A DNA stretch of 64,000 nucleotides from Sphingomonas sp. ID1715 (GCF_013044515.1 NZ_JABEPR010000002.1:620001-684000), one strand, 5' to 3'. Shown: positions 14,187-22,923, counted from the first letter of the stretch. A program made the numbers and translations. Notes: generated by a model not told the origin, from the letters alone.

Positions 14187-14318
14187 ATGGCCGACAACGA
14201 CGTGCACCGCACAGCGACGGAGGCGCGCGGCGCGTCCAAGCAGGGCGTGGTGCGCTATATTCTCGCCATCGCGCTTGCGCTGGTGATCCTCGCGTTCCTC
14301 GTCATCACGCTCGTCTGA
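14187..14318 (+). CDS. small single-pass membrane peptide of the stress locus (43 aa)
   Basis: This peptide begins with a polar stretch MADNDVHRTATEARGASKQG and ends in one hydrophobic helix, YILAIALALVILAFLVITLV. AGGGG stands about ten bases upstream, and an exact EcfG promoter lies just before it. The other possible ATG (14182) leads to an Arg-rich frame without a membrane helix, so I reject it. It lies between phyR and ecfG and is probably cotranscribed with ecfG. No family is recognised; a role in membrane stress or as a regulatory peptide would be speculation. Confidence 0.75.
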   Translation: MADNDVHRTATEARGASKQGVVRYILAIALALVILAFLVITLV

Positions 14319-14372
14319 TCTTCGCGCGCTCGTTCGCGGGCGATTGCATCGTTTCTCGATTCAAGGTTCTGA

Positions 14373-15038
14373 ATGGCTGAAGCCCACGCCCGCCGCATCG
14401 ACGACGACGAACCGGAGGCGGCGCCGCACGCGGCGCTTTCCGATGAGGAATTTCGCGAGCAATTGGGTCTCGTGATTCCGCATTTGCGCGCGTTCGGCCG
14501 GTCGCTTTCGGGCAACCGGGACACGGCCGACGATCTGGTGCAGGAAACGCTGCTCAAGGCCTGGGCGGCGCGCAAGCGCTTCCAGGCCGGCACCAACATG
14601 CGCGCCTGGACCTTCATCATCCTGCGCAATCTCTATCTTTCCCAGATGCGCCGCGCGCGCTTCAAGGGCGAATGGGACGATCTGGCGGCCGACCGGCTGC
14701 TCGCCGCGCCGGCCAGCCAGGACCGCCACGTGGAGCTTGCCGACATGCAGCGGGCGCTGATGCACCTGCCGCAGCCGCAGCGCGAGGCGCTGATCCTGGT
14801 CGGTGCGGGCGGCTTCGCCTATGAGGAGGCGGCCGAGATCTGCGGCGTGGCGGTCGGCACGATCAAGAGCCGTGTCGCGCGCGGCCGCGTGGCGCTCGAA
14901 GCGCTGCTGTCCGAAGGCGCATTGCCGTCACGGCGCGACAGCGCCGGCAATGGTGGCCGTGGTGCCCTCGAAACGATCATGGGCCAGGTCGACGATCTCA
15001 GCCGCGACGCGCCGCAGGAGCTCGATCCGGATAGGTAG
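14373..15038 (+). CDS. ecfG: general stress response ECF sigma factor EcfG
   Basis: This 221-residue ECF15-type sigma factor directs RNA polymerase to GGAAC-N16/17-CGTT promoters. Region 2 spans about residues 28-95 (LVIPHLRAFGRSLSGNRDTA, DDLVQETLLKAW, FIILRNLYLSQMRR). Region 4 spans about 122-178 (LPQPQREALILVGAGGFAYE, then VAVGTIKSRVARGR). It has a longer acidic N-terminus and a C-terminal tail beyond region 4. It is kept inactive by NepR and freed by PhyR, both encoded a few hundred bases upstream. Its own promoter region carries an exact EcfG site. Confidence 0.95.
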   Translation: MAEAHARRIDDDEPEAAPHAALSDEEFREQLGLVIPHLRAFGRSLSGNRDTADDLVQETLLKAWAARKRFQAGTNMRAWTFIILRNLYLSQMRRARFKGEWDDLAADRLLAAPASQDRHVELADMQRALMHLPQPQREALILVGAGGFAYEEAAEICGVAVGTIKSRVARGRVALEALLSEGALPSRRDSAGNGGRGALETIMGQVDDLSRDAPQELDPDR

Positions 15039-15061
15039 GGGCGGCGAAGCCGCCACCCGCG

Positions 15062-15781
15062 TCAGCCGCAGCGAACGTTTCCGGACCCCATCTTGCTGAC
15101 CTTGCAGCGGGGATTGCCGACCAGCTCGACATCGCCTGAGCCGAGGATCGATACATCGGCCTCGCCGCTCACCTGCGCGCGTACGTCGCCCGAGCCGGCG
15201 ATGCTGATCTTGGCGCGTTCCGCCTTCAGCCCTTGTGCGGAGAGACTGCCGGAGCCGGCGATCGACACCTCGATCGACTTGGCCTGACCGGTCAGCGACG
15301 TCCCGCCCGAGCCGGCGATGTCGAACGAAGCGGCGTCGGCCTGCAGCGTGCCGATCGCCAGATTGCCGGATCCGGCAACTGCGCCTTCGAACGAGGTCGC
15401 CTGCACCCGATCGACCTTCATGTCGCCGGAGCCGGCGATCGACGCCCCGCGCAGGCGCGGCAAGGTGACGGTCACGACGGCGGACCCGCGATCGCGCGAC
15501 CAGCCGAAGTGCCATTTGCCTTCGCGCCCAACGCGCAGCTTGCCATCCACCACTTCGATCTCGAGCCGGTCGAGCACGTCCTGCGGACCGGTGGCGGTCA
15601 CCGACTCCGCGCCGCCGACCTTGACGATCACATTGTCGGAACCCCGCAGTTCGACCCGGTCGAAGCCGCGCACCGAGAAGCTGCGGCTGCCGCTCGGTCC
15701 ACCATCGCCGCCTTCGGCATGAACCACGCCGCAGGCGCTCAGCGTCGCGACCGCAATGGCAAGAAGTGGCAGACGTGACAT
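15062..15781 (-). CDS. DUF2807 (GIN domain) putative lipoprotein with AGSG repeats
   Basis: This 239-residue exported protein has a signal and lipobox (MSRLPLLAIAVATLSAC, Cys17) and a DUF2807 body. From about residue 115 it contains seven near-regular copies, roughly 20 residues apart, of a motif such as SIAGSGDM, AVAGSGNL, DIAGSGGT and SIAGSGDV. These fit the turns of a right-handed beta-helix. GGGAGG precedes ATG 15781. Its upstream region shares an unusual TGTATTGC inverted motif with a second lipoprotein gene at 22924. The function is unknown; related proteins are envelope or stress associated. Confidence 0.85.
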   Translation of the reverse strand: MSRLPLLAIAVATLSACGVVHAEGGDGGPSGSRSFSVRGFDRVELRGSDNVIVKVGGAESVTATGPQDVLDRLEIEVVDGKLRVGREGKWHFGWSRDRGSAVVTVTLPRLRGASIAGSGDMKVDRVQATSFEGAVAGSGNLAIGTLQADAASFDIAGSGGTSLTGQAKSIEVSIAGSGSLSAQGLKAERAKISIAGSGDVRAQVSGEADVSILGSGDVELVGNPRCKVSKMGSGNVRCG

Positions 15782-15798
15782 CAGGTCCTCCCGAACTG

Positions 15799-15816
15799 TG
15801 TTGTATCGGCAATACA
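15799..15816 (-). promoter_or_regulatory. TGTATTGC inverted motif upstream of the DUF2807 gene
   Basis: On the minus strand TGTATTGCCGATACAACA closely resembles TGTATTGCTATTGCAATACA at 22892-22911. Both lie immediately upstream of the ribosome-binding site of a lipoprotein gene. It is probably an operator or promoter element bound by the same regulator; YtrA-type GntR regulators bind comparable sites, but this is only a suggestion. Confidence 0.45.
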
Positions 15817-15848
15817 CCTACCGGTCTTTGCTGTCCAGAGCGCAAACG

Positions 15849-15884
15849 AAAAGGGCGGCGCCGTCGCCGGCACCGCCCCTTTTC
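15849..15884 (-). terminator. intrinsic terminator of carD
   Basis: On the minus strand a stem GGGCGGTGCCG/CGGCGCCGCCC with one U-G pair and the loop GCGA is followed by TTTTCGTTTGCG. It lies 15 nt after the carD stop; the A-rich flank makes it potentially bidirectional. Confidence 0.8.
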
Positions 15885-15898
15885 CCCAAGCTCAATGC

Positions 15899-16447
15899 TT
15901 ATTCGGCTTCGGCAGCCGCGTCGGCCTTGGCCTTGTTGTAGATGGCCGCAGCCTTGTTCAGGATCTCGAGGATCTTCTTCAGCGCGCCCGGCTCGTCCAG
16001 CTGCTCCATCGCCGCCAGTTCGCGGGCGAGGCGGCTGGCGGCCGCTTCGAAGATCTGGCGCTCGGAATAGCTCTGCTCCGGCTGGTCGTCGGCACGGAAC
16101 AGGTCGCGCACGACCTCCGCGATCGAGACGAGGTCGCCCGAGTTGATCTTGGCCTCATATTCCTGGGCGCGGCGCGACCACATGGTGCGCTTCACCTTCG
16201 GCTTGCCCTTCAGCGTTTCCATCGCCTCGCGCATCGTCTTGTCGGACGACAGCTTGCGCATGCCGACGCTTTCCGCCTTGTTGGTCGGAACGCGGAGCGT
16301 CATCCGCTCCTTTTCGAAACGCAGGACGTAAAGTTCCAGGCTCGCACCGGCGATTTCCTGCCGCTGGAGTTCCACGACGCGGCCCACGCCGTGCTTGGGA
16401 TAGACAACATAATCGCCAACATCGAAGCTGAGCGCCTTGGCAGCCAT
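15899..16447 (-). CDS. carD: CarD family transcription factor (CdnL type)
   Basis: This 182-residue protein binds the RNA polymerase beta subunit and stabilises open promoter complexes, especially at rRNA promoters. The N-terminal Tudor-like RNAP-interaction domain shows LSFDVGDYVVYPKHGVGRVV and LYVLRFEKERMTLRVP. The C-terminal helical domain has TMREAMETLKGKPKVKRTMW followed by SRRAQEYE. A lysine- and alanine-rich tail ends the protein. CarD is usually monocistronic, as here, with its own terminator. The start MAAKALSFDVGDYVVYP is the conserved one. Confidence 0.95.
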   Translation of the reverse strand: MAAKALSFDVGDYVVYPKHGVGRVVELQRQEIAGASLELYVLRFEKERMTLRVPTNKAESVGMRKLSSDKTMREAMETLKGKPKVKRTMWSRRAQEYEAKINSGDLVSIAEVVRDLFRADDQPEQSYSERQIFEAAASRLARELAAMEQLDEPGALKKILEILNKAAAIYNKAKADAAAEAE

Positions 16448-16670
16448 GAGTGACCTTTCTGTCTTCTTGGTCCGACCCGACGCGTGCTCCCGGGCCCGGG
16501 GAGCATAAGCGACCTCGTCAGGGCAGGACGGTCAGAGGAGGAGTTGGACCTTTCTGCAGATGTAAGGGACATCTGTTCCGAGCCAAGCCCGGTGGAACCC
16601 GCTTAACAGATTCGCAATATAATTGCCAGCGCTGTCAGCAACCCGGTCCGGCGCGGGACGGCAGCGCCGC

Positions 16671-17009
16671 TCAATCGCCCTGGCCAGGCTCCGGCGAGAA
16701 GAACTTGTCGTACTTGCCGTCCTGGCCCTTGAACTCGTCGGCATCGGCCGGCGCCCCGCGGCTGCGGGTGACGTTCGGCCATTGCGCCGAGAAGGTGGCG
16801 TTGAGCTCCAGCCATTTCTCAAGGCCGTTTTCGGTGTCGGGCAGGATCGCTTCCGCCGGGCATTCCGGCTCGCACACGCCGCAGTCGATGCATTCGCTGG
16901 GATTGATGACGAGCATGTTCTCGCCCTCGTAGAAGCAATCGACCGGGCAGACCTCGACGCAGTCCATATATTTGCAGCGGATGCAGGCGTCGGTGACGAC
17001 ATAGGTCAT
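16671..17009 (-). CDS. fdxA: ferredoxin FdxA (7Fe/8Fe type)
   Basis: This 112-residue low-potential electron carrier has Cys9, Cys12, Cys17, Cys21 and Cys25 in the first cluster region ([17 protein letters not shown]) and Cys40, Cys43, Cys46 and Cys50 in the second ([11 protein letters not shown]). This is the spacing of Azotobacter-type seven-iron ferredoxins carrying one 3Fe-4S and one 4Fe-4S cluster. The C-terminal extension ([17 protein letters not shown]) is the usual one for alphaproteobacterial FdxA. AAGGGG lies upstream of the start. The gene follows the helicase/S4 pair on the same strand. Confidence 0.96.
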   Translation of the reverse strand: MTYVVTDACIRCKYMDCVEVCPVDCFYEGENMLVINPSECIDCGVCEPECPAEAILPDTENGLEKWLELNATFSAQWPNVTRSRGAPADADEFKGQDGKYDKFFSPEPGQGD

Positions 17010-17042
17010 GGTAAGCGGGCCCCTTGGGTGTTTGCTCCGTCG

Positions 17043-17336
17043 CTATGTCGAGCAGGCGGACGCGTCAACAGGCGGCGACAGGTCCGCGTAACAGAGCCGC
17101 GCCTCCGCCGCCGGACCGCGCCGCGCCGGCAGCGCCTCGACCCGGATCACGCGCACCCGCCCGTGCAGCGGAAAGCTCAGTACGTCGCCGACCCTGACGG
17201 CCGCATGCGCGCGATCGACGACCCGCCCGCTGATCCGCATATGGCCGGCTTCAGCCACTTCCTGCGCGAAGCTTCGCGTCTTCGCGAGCCGGGTGAACCA
17301 GAGATATTTGTCGAGGCGGAGGGTATCGCCGGTCAC
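17043..17336 (-). CDS. S4 domain RNA-binding protein (Hsp15-like)
   Basis: This 97-residue protein carries an S4 RNA-binding domain: LRLDKYLWFTRLAKTRSFAQ, then GHMRISGRVVDRAHAAVRVGD and VLSFPLHGRVRVIRV. This matches HslR/Hsp15, which binds stalled 50S subunits carrying nascent chain. The GTG start at 17336 shares one base with the TAG stop of the helicase gene (TAGTG), so translation is coupled. Longer in-frame sequence upstream lies inside the helicase gene and is not needed. Confidence 0.88.
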   Translation of the reverse strand: MTGDTLRLDKYLWFTRLAKTRSFAQEVAEAGHMRISGRVVDRAHAAVRVGDVLSFPLHGRVRVIRVEALPARRGPAAEARLCYADLSPPVDASACST

Positions 17337-19822
17337 TAGCGCCCGAACCCCGCCAGCTTGGCGAAGGGGCTGTTCGGGTTGACGGCGACCGCCTCCTCCT
17401 TGCGCCGCCGGCCCTGCCAACGCCAGGCAGGCGGCGCGCCCGCTTCGACCGGCAGCGCGCGGAAGCCGAGCATCAGCATCAGCCGGTTCAATGTCGCCGG
17501 CTCCAACCCGACCGAAGTGGCGAGCGACGCATCGGGGACGAAAGCGCGCTTGCCTTCGCGCGCCTCGTGCGCCGCCTTCGCGATCCGCTCGACCATGTCG
17601 ATGCGCACCTGCTGGCGCCCGATACCGCGAAAGCCGGGCGCGTGGCCGGCGGGCAGGATCACCGCTCCCGCCGGCGGTAGCACGCTCATGACAGCGTCAC
17701 GACGCACGGCCAGCAGCACCGTCCGCCAGCGCAGCGGCTCCGGCTTCAGCAAGGCGGGGGCGAACACGTCCAGGGCGCCGATGGTAATGCCGAGCTTGCG
17801 CGCCAATGCCCGGTCTTCGCGCGACATGGTCGAAAGGACACCTCCCACGCTGCGCCGGTCGAGGATTCCGCCGCTCTCCCCCAAGGGTGCGAGCAAGGCG
17901 CGGACCGCGCCGGGGGTCGCCGGATCGGCGGCTGCCGCGGCGATGCGTTCCAGCGGGTCGAGCAGCTTTTCCGTCCGCTCTTCCAGCCATTTGTGCAGCC
18001 GGGCGAAGATCAGGTCGCGGCTGCCGGGGTCGAGCGCCGCCGCCGCACGCTCCAGCTTCAGTCGTGGCCGCAGCAATTCCCGCGTCGCTTCGAAGCTGGC
18101 GATCGGACGTTCTTGCCACAGGATGGCGGGCCGCTGCCCGGCTTCGGCCGAGAGCGCGAAGGCCTCGTCGCCGCTCGCCGCCAGGGCGCGCGCGCGCCGG
18201 GTCCGCTCCGCCACGAGCAGCCGGTCCGCCGCAGCGATGAGCCGGCGGGTGTCGGCGTGGCGGGCACTTGCATCGGGCGTGAAGGCAAAGCCCTCCAGGC
18301 GCCCGATCGGCTCATCGTCGACAGTCACGATGCCGTCGTCAGCGATCGCGACCGGCAATTCGCTCAAGCCCGCCCCGATCTCGCGCAGCAGCACCGAAGT
18401 GCGGCGGTCGACGAAACGCTGGGTGAGCGCTGCGTGCAGGGCGTCCGACAGCTTCTCCTCGATCGCACGCGTGCGCTCGGCCCAATGCGCGGGGTTCTCG
18501 AGCCAGTCCGACCGGTGCGCGATATAGGACCAGCTGCGGATCGACGCGATGCGGTCGGCAATGGTGTCGACATCGCCGCCGGTGCGGTCGAGCCGGGCAA
18601 TCTCCTCCGCGAACCAGCTATGCGGCACATGGCCTTCGGACAGGTGCTGGTAGATGCGGCCGACGAAGCGGGCATGGTGGTCGGCGCCGGTCTTGCGAAA
18701 ATCGGGCAGGCCGCACGCCGCCCAGAGCCGCTTCACCGCCTGTGGGCCGCGCGTGCGGGCACGCACCCACTCCTCGTCGGCAAGCTTCTTGAGGACCGCC
18801 AGGTCGATCGCTTGTGGCGCCGCGCGCAGCACCGGCTCGCTGGGCTTCTCCTCCAGCGAGGCGATCAGTGCATCGAGGCTCGACATGTCCGGATCGCCCT
18901 CGCGCCAGTATAGATGTTCGAGCTTCGGAAAGGCGTGATTCTCGATCGCCTCGATCTCTTCGGGCGTGAAGGCGCCGGGTCCGTCCTCGCCGCCCAGCGA
19001 TCCGAAGGTGCCGTCGCGCTGGTGCCGACCGGCGCGTCCGGCGATCTGGGCCATCTCCGCGACCGTCAGCCGCCGCGTCCGCCGCCCGTCGAATTTCTGT
19101 AGCGACGCGAAGGCGACATGCGCCACGTCCATGTTGAGGCCCATGCCGATCGCATCTGTGGCGACGAGATAATCGACCTCGCCGGCCTGGAACATCGCGA
19201 CCTGGGCGTTGCGGGTGCGGGGGGAAAGCGCGCCCATCACCACGGCCGCCCCACCGCGCAGGCGGCGCAACGTCTCGGCCACCGCATAAACCTCTTCGGC
19301 CGAGAAGGCGACGATCGCCGACCGCTTCGGCAATCGCGACAACTTCTTGGCGCCGGCAAAGCTGAGCGTCGAAAATCGCGGCCGGCTGACGATCTCCGTC
19401 TTCGGCAGCAGGGCGCGGATCATCGGCCGCAGTGCCTCGGAGCCGAGAATCAGCGTCTCCTCACGCCCCCGCGCACGCAACAGCCGGTCAGTGAAGACAT
19501 GGCCGCGTTCCGGATCGGCGCCCAGCTGCGCCTCGTCCAGCCCGACGAATGCCACGTCGCGGTCGACCGGCATCGATTCCGCCGTGCAGAGCAGCCAGCG
19601 CGCCTGGGGCGGCAGGATCTTTTCCTCGCCGGTGATCAGCCCGACCTGGTTCTCGCCCTTGATCGCGACGACCCGGTCATAGACTTCGCGCGCCAGCAGC
19701 CGCAGCGGAAAGCCGATCATGCCGGACGAATGGGCGCACATCCGCTCCACCGCCAGATGCGTCTTGCCGGTGTTGGTGGGGCCGAGCACCGCCGCAACGG
19801 GCGAGGACGCGAAACTGGACAT
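17336..19822 (-). CDS. SUV3/MgpS-like SF2 helicase
   Basis: This 828-residue superfamily 2 helicase has Walker A GPTNTGKTH (residues about 14-22), motif II DEAQ, a C-terminal helicase domain with VATDAIGMGLNMDVAHVAFA and motif VI QIAGRAGRHQRDGTFG, and a long alpha-helical C-terminal half. Mitochondrial SUV3 relatives unwind RNA for degradation; the alphaproteobacterial members are annotated as helicase-related proteins. TTGGAGG precedes ATG 19822. It is translationally coupled to the downstream S4 protein, a pairing that suggests an RNA or ribosome-related role. Confidence 0.9.
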   Translation of the reverse strand: MSSFASSPVAAVLGPTNTGKTHLAVERMCAHSSGMIGFPLRLLAREVYDRVVAIKGENQVGLITGEEKILPPQARWLLCTAESMPVDRDVAFVGLDEAQLGADPERGHVFTDRLLRARGREETLILGSEALRPMIRALLPKTEIVSRPRFSTLSFAGAKKLSRLPKRSAIVAFSAEEVYAVAETLRRLRGGAAVVMGALSPRTRNAQVAMFQAGEVDYLVATDAIGMGLNMDVAHVAFASLQKFDGRRTRRLTVAEMAQIAGRAGRHQRDGTFGSLGGEDGPGAFTPEEIEAIENHAFPKLEHLYWREGDPDMSSLDALIASLEEKPSEPVLRAAPQAIDLAVLKKLADEEWVRARTRGPQAVKRLWAACGLPDFRKTGADHHARFVGRIYQHLSEGHVPHSWFAEEIARLDRTGGDVDTIADRIASIRSWSYIAHRSDWLENPAHWAERTRAIEEKLSDALHAALTQRFVDRRTSVLLREIGAGLSELPVAIADDGIVTVDDEPIGRLEGFAFTPDASARHADTRRLIAAADRLLVAERTRRARALAASGDEAFALSAEAGQRPAILWQERPIASFEATRELLRPRLKLERAAAALDPGSRDLIFARLHKWLEERTEKLLDPLERIAAAAADPATPGAVRALLAPLGESGGILDRRSVGGVLSTMSREDRALARKLGITIGALDVFAPALLKPEPLRWRTVLLAVRRDAVMSVLPPAGAVILPAGHAPGFRGIGRQQVRIDMVERIAKAAHEAREGKRAFVPDASLATSVGLEPATLNRLMLMLGFRALPVEAGAPPAWRWQGRRRKEEAVAVNPNSPFAKLAGFGR

Positions 19823-20002
19823 GGCGCCTCCAACTTGGGGCTTCGGCCAGACTTGGCAAGCACTTGATCGACTGAACGCACCAGCCATGCGGTTCGCCGC
19901 AGCAACGGCTTTTCCGCCAGCGGCTTAGGTTGACGTTAACCCCGATTGTTCACAGCAGAAGGACCTCGACGCCACGGGCGCCGCCATGCCGGGGGGCAGA
20001 GT

Positions 20003-21469
20003 TTGTACCAGCACAAGGGCCAGGAGTTCAGCCTCGGCGGCAGCGCAGGCGCGATCGCGCTCGCACCGGCCGGCTTTGGCCGCGGCGGACCCGCTGTCGC
20101 GATCCCGACCCTCAGCGCCCCGCGGGTCGATTTCGTGCCCGATCTGGGCGCGCGCATCGGTTCGCGCGAATGGTGGCGCGGCCTGGCGACGCTGACGGCG
20201 CTGTGCGGCTCCGCTTATGCCCTGGCTCCCTCGCTCGACCGGCCGCTGGTGGGCGCGACGCCGGCGCCGTGGAGCGGGGAGCCTGCCGAACAGGCGCGGG
20301 CCCAATCCATCACGCCTTTGGCCTATGGCGCGGACAGCGGCAGCCGCATGGCCGCGGGCGATCTCGTCCGCCCGCTCGGCGAAGCGCCCGAACGGCCGAT
20401 GCTGGAACTCACCGCATCGCTCGGCTCCGGTGACAGCCTCGCGCGGGTGCTGGAGCGCGCAGGCGTCGGCGCCGCCGAAGCAGACAGCGTCGCGCAGATG
20501 GTCGCGGGCGCGACGCCGCTCGCCGGCATCGTCGACGGCACGCGGCTCGACATCAAGCTCGGCCGCCGGCCCAACAAGCATGTTGCGCGCCCGCTCGACG
20601 CGCTCGCATTCCGCGCCCGTTTCGACCTGCGCCTCGAAATCGCCCGCGTGAACGGGGCCTTGCAGCTGACCCAGGTGCCCATCCGCGTCGACAACACCCC
20701 GCTGCGTATTCAGGGCGTGGTCGGCGAGAGCCTCTATCGCGCCGCGCGTGCGGCCGGTGCTCCGGCGAGTGCGGTCGAGACCTATTTGCGCGCGCTGGCC
20801 GGCAAGGTGTCGATCGGCTCAATCACATCCGGTGCCCGCTTCGACCTGATCGTCGAGCAGCGCCGCGCCGAAACGGGCGAAGTGGAAACCGGGCAGCTGC
20901 TCTTTGCTGGACTCGACCAAGGCCGCCGCAAGCTGCAGCTGCTCAAATGGCAGGCGGACGGCCGTACCGAGTGGTTCGATGCCGCCGGCGTCGGCGAAAA
21001 GCGCAGCGGCCTGACGCGACCGGTGGCGGGCCGCCAGACCTCGGGCTTCGGCATGCGGCTGCACCCGCTGCTCGGCTATAACCGCTTCCACCGGGGCATT
21101 GATTTCGGCGCCGGCTATGGCTCGCCCATCTTTGCCGTGAGCGATGGCGCGGTGACCTTTGCCGGACGGCATGGCGGTCATGGCAACTACGTGATGCTGC
21201 GCCACGGCGGCGGCATCGGCACGGCCTATGCCCATATGAGCCGGATCGCGGTCGCGCCTGGGCAGCATGTGCGCCAGGGGCAGGTGATCGGCTATGTCGG
21301 CTCGACCGGGCTCTCGACCGGCCCGCATCTGCATTTCGAAGTCTATCGGGGCGCGACGCCGATCAATCCGAAGACGGTAAATTTCGTCAGCACCTCGTTG
21401 CTGAGCGGCGACGCGCTGCGGGCGTTCCGCTCCAAGCTGGCCGGGTTGCTCTCCACGCCGGTGCGCTGA
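20003..21469 (+). CDS. M23 family metallopeptidase (murein hydrolase)
   Basis: This 488-residue cell-wall peptidase is anchored by a membrane helix at about residues 55-75 (LATLTALCGSAYALAP). A central region resembles the LysM/OapA-like part of ToxR-activated M23 proteins. The C-terminal LytM domain has HRGIDFGAGYGSPIFAVSDG, GNYVMLRHGGGIGTAYAHMS and GLSTGPHLHFEVYR, giving the Zn ligands H..D and HxH. It cleaves peptidoglycan cross-bridges or regulates amidases. The start is uncertain: TTG at 20003 (MYQHKGQEFSL) is preferred over TTG 19946 because GGGGGG precedes it. Confidence 0.88.
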   Translation: MYQHKGQEFSLGGSAGAIALAPAGFGRGGPAVAIPTLSAPRVDFVPDLGARIGSREWWRGLATLTALCGSAYALAPSLDRPLVGATPAPWSGEPAEQARAQSITPLAYGADSGSRMAAGDLVRPLGEAPERPMLELTASLGSGDSLARVLERAGVGAAEADSVAQMVAGATPLAGIVDGTRLDIKLGRRPNKHVARPLDALAFRARFDLRLEIARVNGALQLTQVPIRVDNTPLRIQGVVGESLYRAARAAGAPASAVETYLRALAGKVSIGSITSGARFDLIVEQRRAETGEVETGQLLFAGLDQGRRKLQLLKWQADGRTEWFDAAGVGEKRSGLTRPVAGRQTSGFGMRLHPLLGYNRFHRGIDFGAGYGSPIFAVSDGAVTFAGRHGGHGNYVMLRHGGGIGTAYAHMSRIAVAPGQHVRQGQVIGYVGSTGLSTGPHLHFEVYRGATPINPKTVNFVSTSLLSGDALRAFRSKLAGLLSTPVR

Positions 21470-21472
21470 CCC

Positions 21473-22072
21473 TCAGCACTTCTCATACTTCCAGTTGCGC
21501 CGTTTGCCTTCGGCCATCCATTCCACCGCCTGCGATACCCGTTTCGCGCGCGTCTCGGGTCGCTTGGCCTCGACGACCCATTCGAGATACTCGCGCCGGC
21601 AGCCCGGCGGAAAGGCGTCGTACGTCGCCTGCGCCGCCGGGTTCGCCGCCAGCGCCGCGGCGAGATCGCTGGGCATGACGATCTCCGCCCTCGGCTGTTT
21701 GACCGCACGCGGCGCCTTGACCCCTGACTCGATCAGAGCGGCCGCTTTGCGGATCAAGGCATCAAGCTCGTAGTCGGTGGGAAGATCGGACAAGCTCCGC
21801 AGCTTGCCGAGCTGCCCCATGCCATCGGCGCTGCGCCCCTCCCCCGCCACTTCCTTGCCGCGCCAGAAGCCGAAGCTCGCATGCTCCTTGAAGGCAGCCA
21901 TCTGGCAGAGAATTCGACCCTTGTAGGTGAAGCTGGGCATCGACCAGCGCAGCGTTTCCTCGACCTCCGGACAGGCGCGGTGCACGGCGGCACGCAGATG
22001 CTGAAGGATCGGTCGCGCAAATGCGGGCCTTCCTTCGATATAGGCGTCGATCCGTGGATCGGTGCTTGGCAT
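21473..22072 (-). CDS. DUF1801 and YdeI/OmpD-associated protein
   Basis: This 199-residue cytoplasmic protein has two parts. Residues 1-120 form a DUF1801/YdhG-like domain (IDAYIEGRPAFARPILQHLR, PEVEETLRWSMPSFTYKGRI). The C-terminal part is the bacteriocin-protection/YdeI motif (ALAANPAAQATYDAFPPGCR, then REYLEWVVEAKRPETRAKRV). The family is frequent in proteobacteria without a proven biochemical function. The stop lies three bases from that of the convergent M23 gene. Confidence 0.85.
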   Translation of the reverse strand: MPSTDPRIDAYIEGRPAFARPILQHLRAAVHRACPEVEETLRWSMPSFTYKGRILCQMAAFKEHASFGFWRGKEVAGEGRSADGMGQLGKLRSLSDLPTDYELDALIRKAAALIESGVKAPRAVKQPRAEIVMPSDLAAALAANPAAQATYDAFPPGCRREYLEWVVEAKRPETRAKRVSQAVEWMAEGKRRNWKYEKC

Positions 22073-22212
22073 GTCTCGCTCCCCTCCTCGCCCATGCTAG
22101 CGCAACGGCGCTCCCAAGCGAACCGCTCCGAATCGGCGCCAATGTGATGCTAACCATGGCCCTGTTGCCGCCACTGGGGTAAACAGCGCGCGGCTGTTGC
22201 TGGAGCCTGTCG

Positions 22213-22869
22213 ATGACCGGCCGTGTTGCGTTGATTGTCCTGCTGATGCTCGCTCCGGGGCTGTCGAGCTGCGCGCTGTTCCGCGCGGCCCCTGCTCCCG
22301 CCGCTCCGGCCGCGATGGTCGAGGTGGTGGAAGACCCTGTGCCGCTCGAATGGGCCAGTGTCGCAACGGAGCGCGATCGCGCACGGCTTGCGGCGCTCGA
22401 GCAAAGCTGGAGTCAGGCGCTGGCGAGTGCCCGCCGATTTCGCCGCGCAATGGCAGGCGAAGGCGCGCTGCTCGCTCCCGACGCTGCTCAACCTCGCGCC
22501 GCCCCGACGCCGGGAACATATATTTGCCGCGTGATCAAGCTGGGCGGGCGTCCGGCGTTTGCCGCCTTTCGCCCGTTTCACTGTTACGTCGAAGCCGAAG
22601 GGGAGTTGCTCACGCTCGTGAAGGGCAGCGGCTCGCAGCGGCCCGCAGGTCGGCTCTGGGCGGATGGCGATACGCGCATGGTGTTCCTGGGGGCGATGGG
22701 GTTCGGCGCCGAGGACCCGCCGGCCTATGGCGAGGATGCGAGCCGCGATGTCGCGGGCCGGCTGGAACGGGTCGCGCCATTCCGCTGGCGGCTCGTCATC
22801 CCCGACCCCGGGGATGGGGCACTGCTCGACGTCTACGAACTAATCCCCTCGGTTCCGCTCGATCCTTGA
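22213..22869 (+). CDS. DUF4893 domain lipoprotein
   Basis: This 218-residue exported protein has a lipobox (LAPGLSSC, Cys20), a proline/alanine-rich linker, and a DUF4893 domain: WASVATERDRARLAALEQSW near the start, PGTYICRVIKLG in the middle, then SGSQRPAGRLWADGDTRMVF and LLDVYELIP at the end. This domain is common in sphingomonads and has no known function. It is followed after 54 nt by another lipoprotein gene with its own apparent operator. Confidence 0.82.
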   Translation: MTGRVALIVLLMLAPGLSSCALFRAAPAPAAPAAMVEVVEDPVPLEWASVATERDRARLAALEQSWSQALASARRFRRAMAGEGALLAPDAAQPRAAPTPGTYICRVIKLGGRPAFAAFRPFHCYVEAEGELLTLVKGSGSQRPAGRLWADGDTRMVFLGAMGFGAEDPPAYGEDASRDVAGRLERVAPFRWRLVIPDPGDGALLDVYELIPSVPLDP

Positions 22870-22891
22870 CCAATGCTGCGCCCGGCCCTAG

Positions 22892-22911
22892 TGTATTGCT
22901 ATTGCAATACA
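22892..22911 (+). promoter_or_regulatory. palindromic TGTATTGC-N4-GCAATACA operator
   Basis: TGTATTGCTATTGCAATACA is a perfect 8+8 inverted repeat with a TATT spacer, placed two bases before the GGAGG of the lipoprotein gene at 22924. A related sequence lies upstream of the DUF2807 lipoprotein (15799-15816). The position so close to the ribosome-binding site suggests an operator overlapping the transcription start. Confidence 0.5.
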
Positions 22912-22923
22912 GTGGAGGTGCGC

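Noticed and set aside
14182-14270. Alternative ATG at 14182 before ecfG
   Set aside because: Gives an Arg-rich peptide without a membrane helix; the ATG at 14187 gives a clear one-helix protein with a ribosome-binding site.
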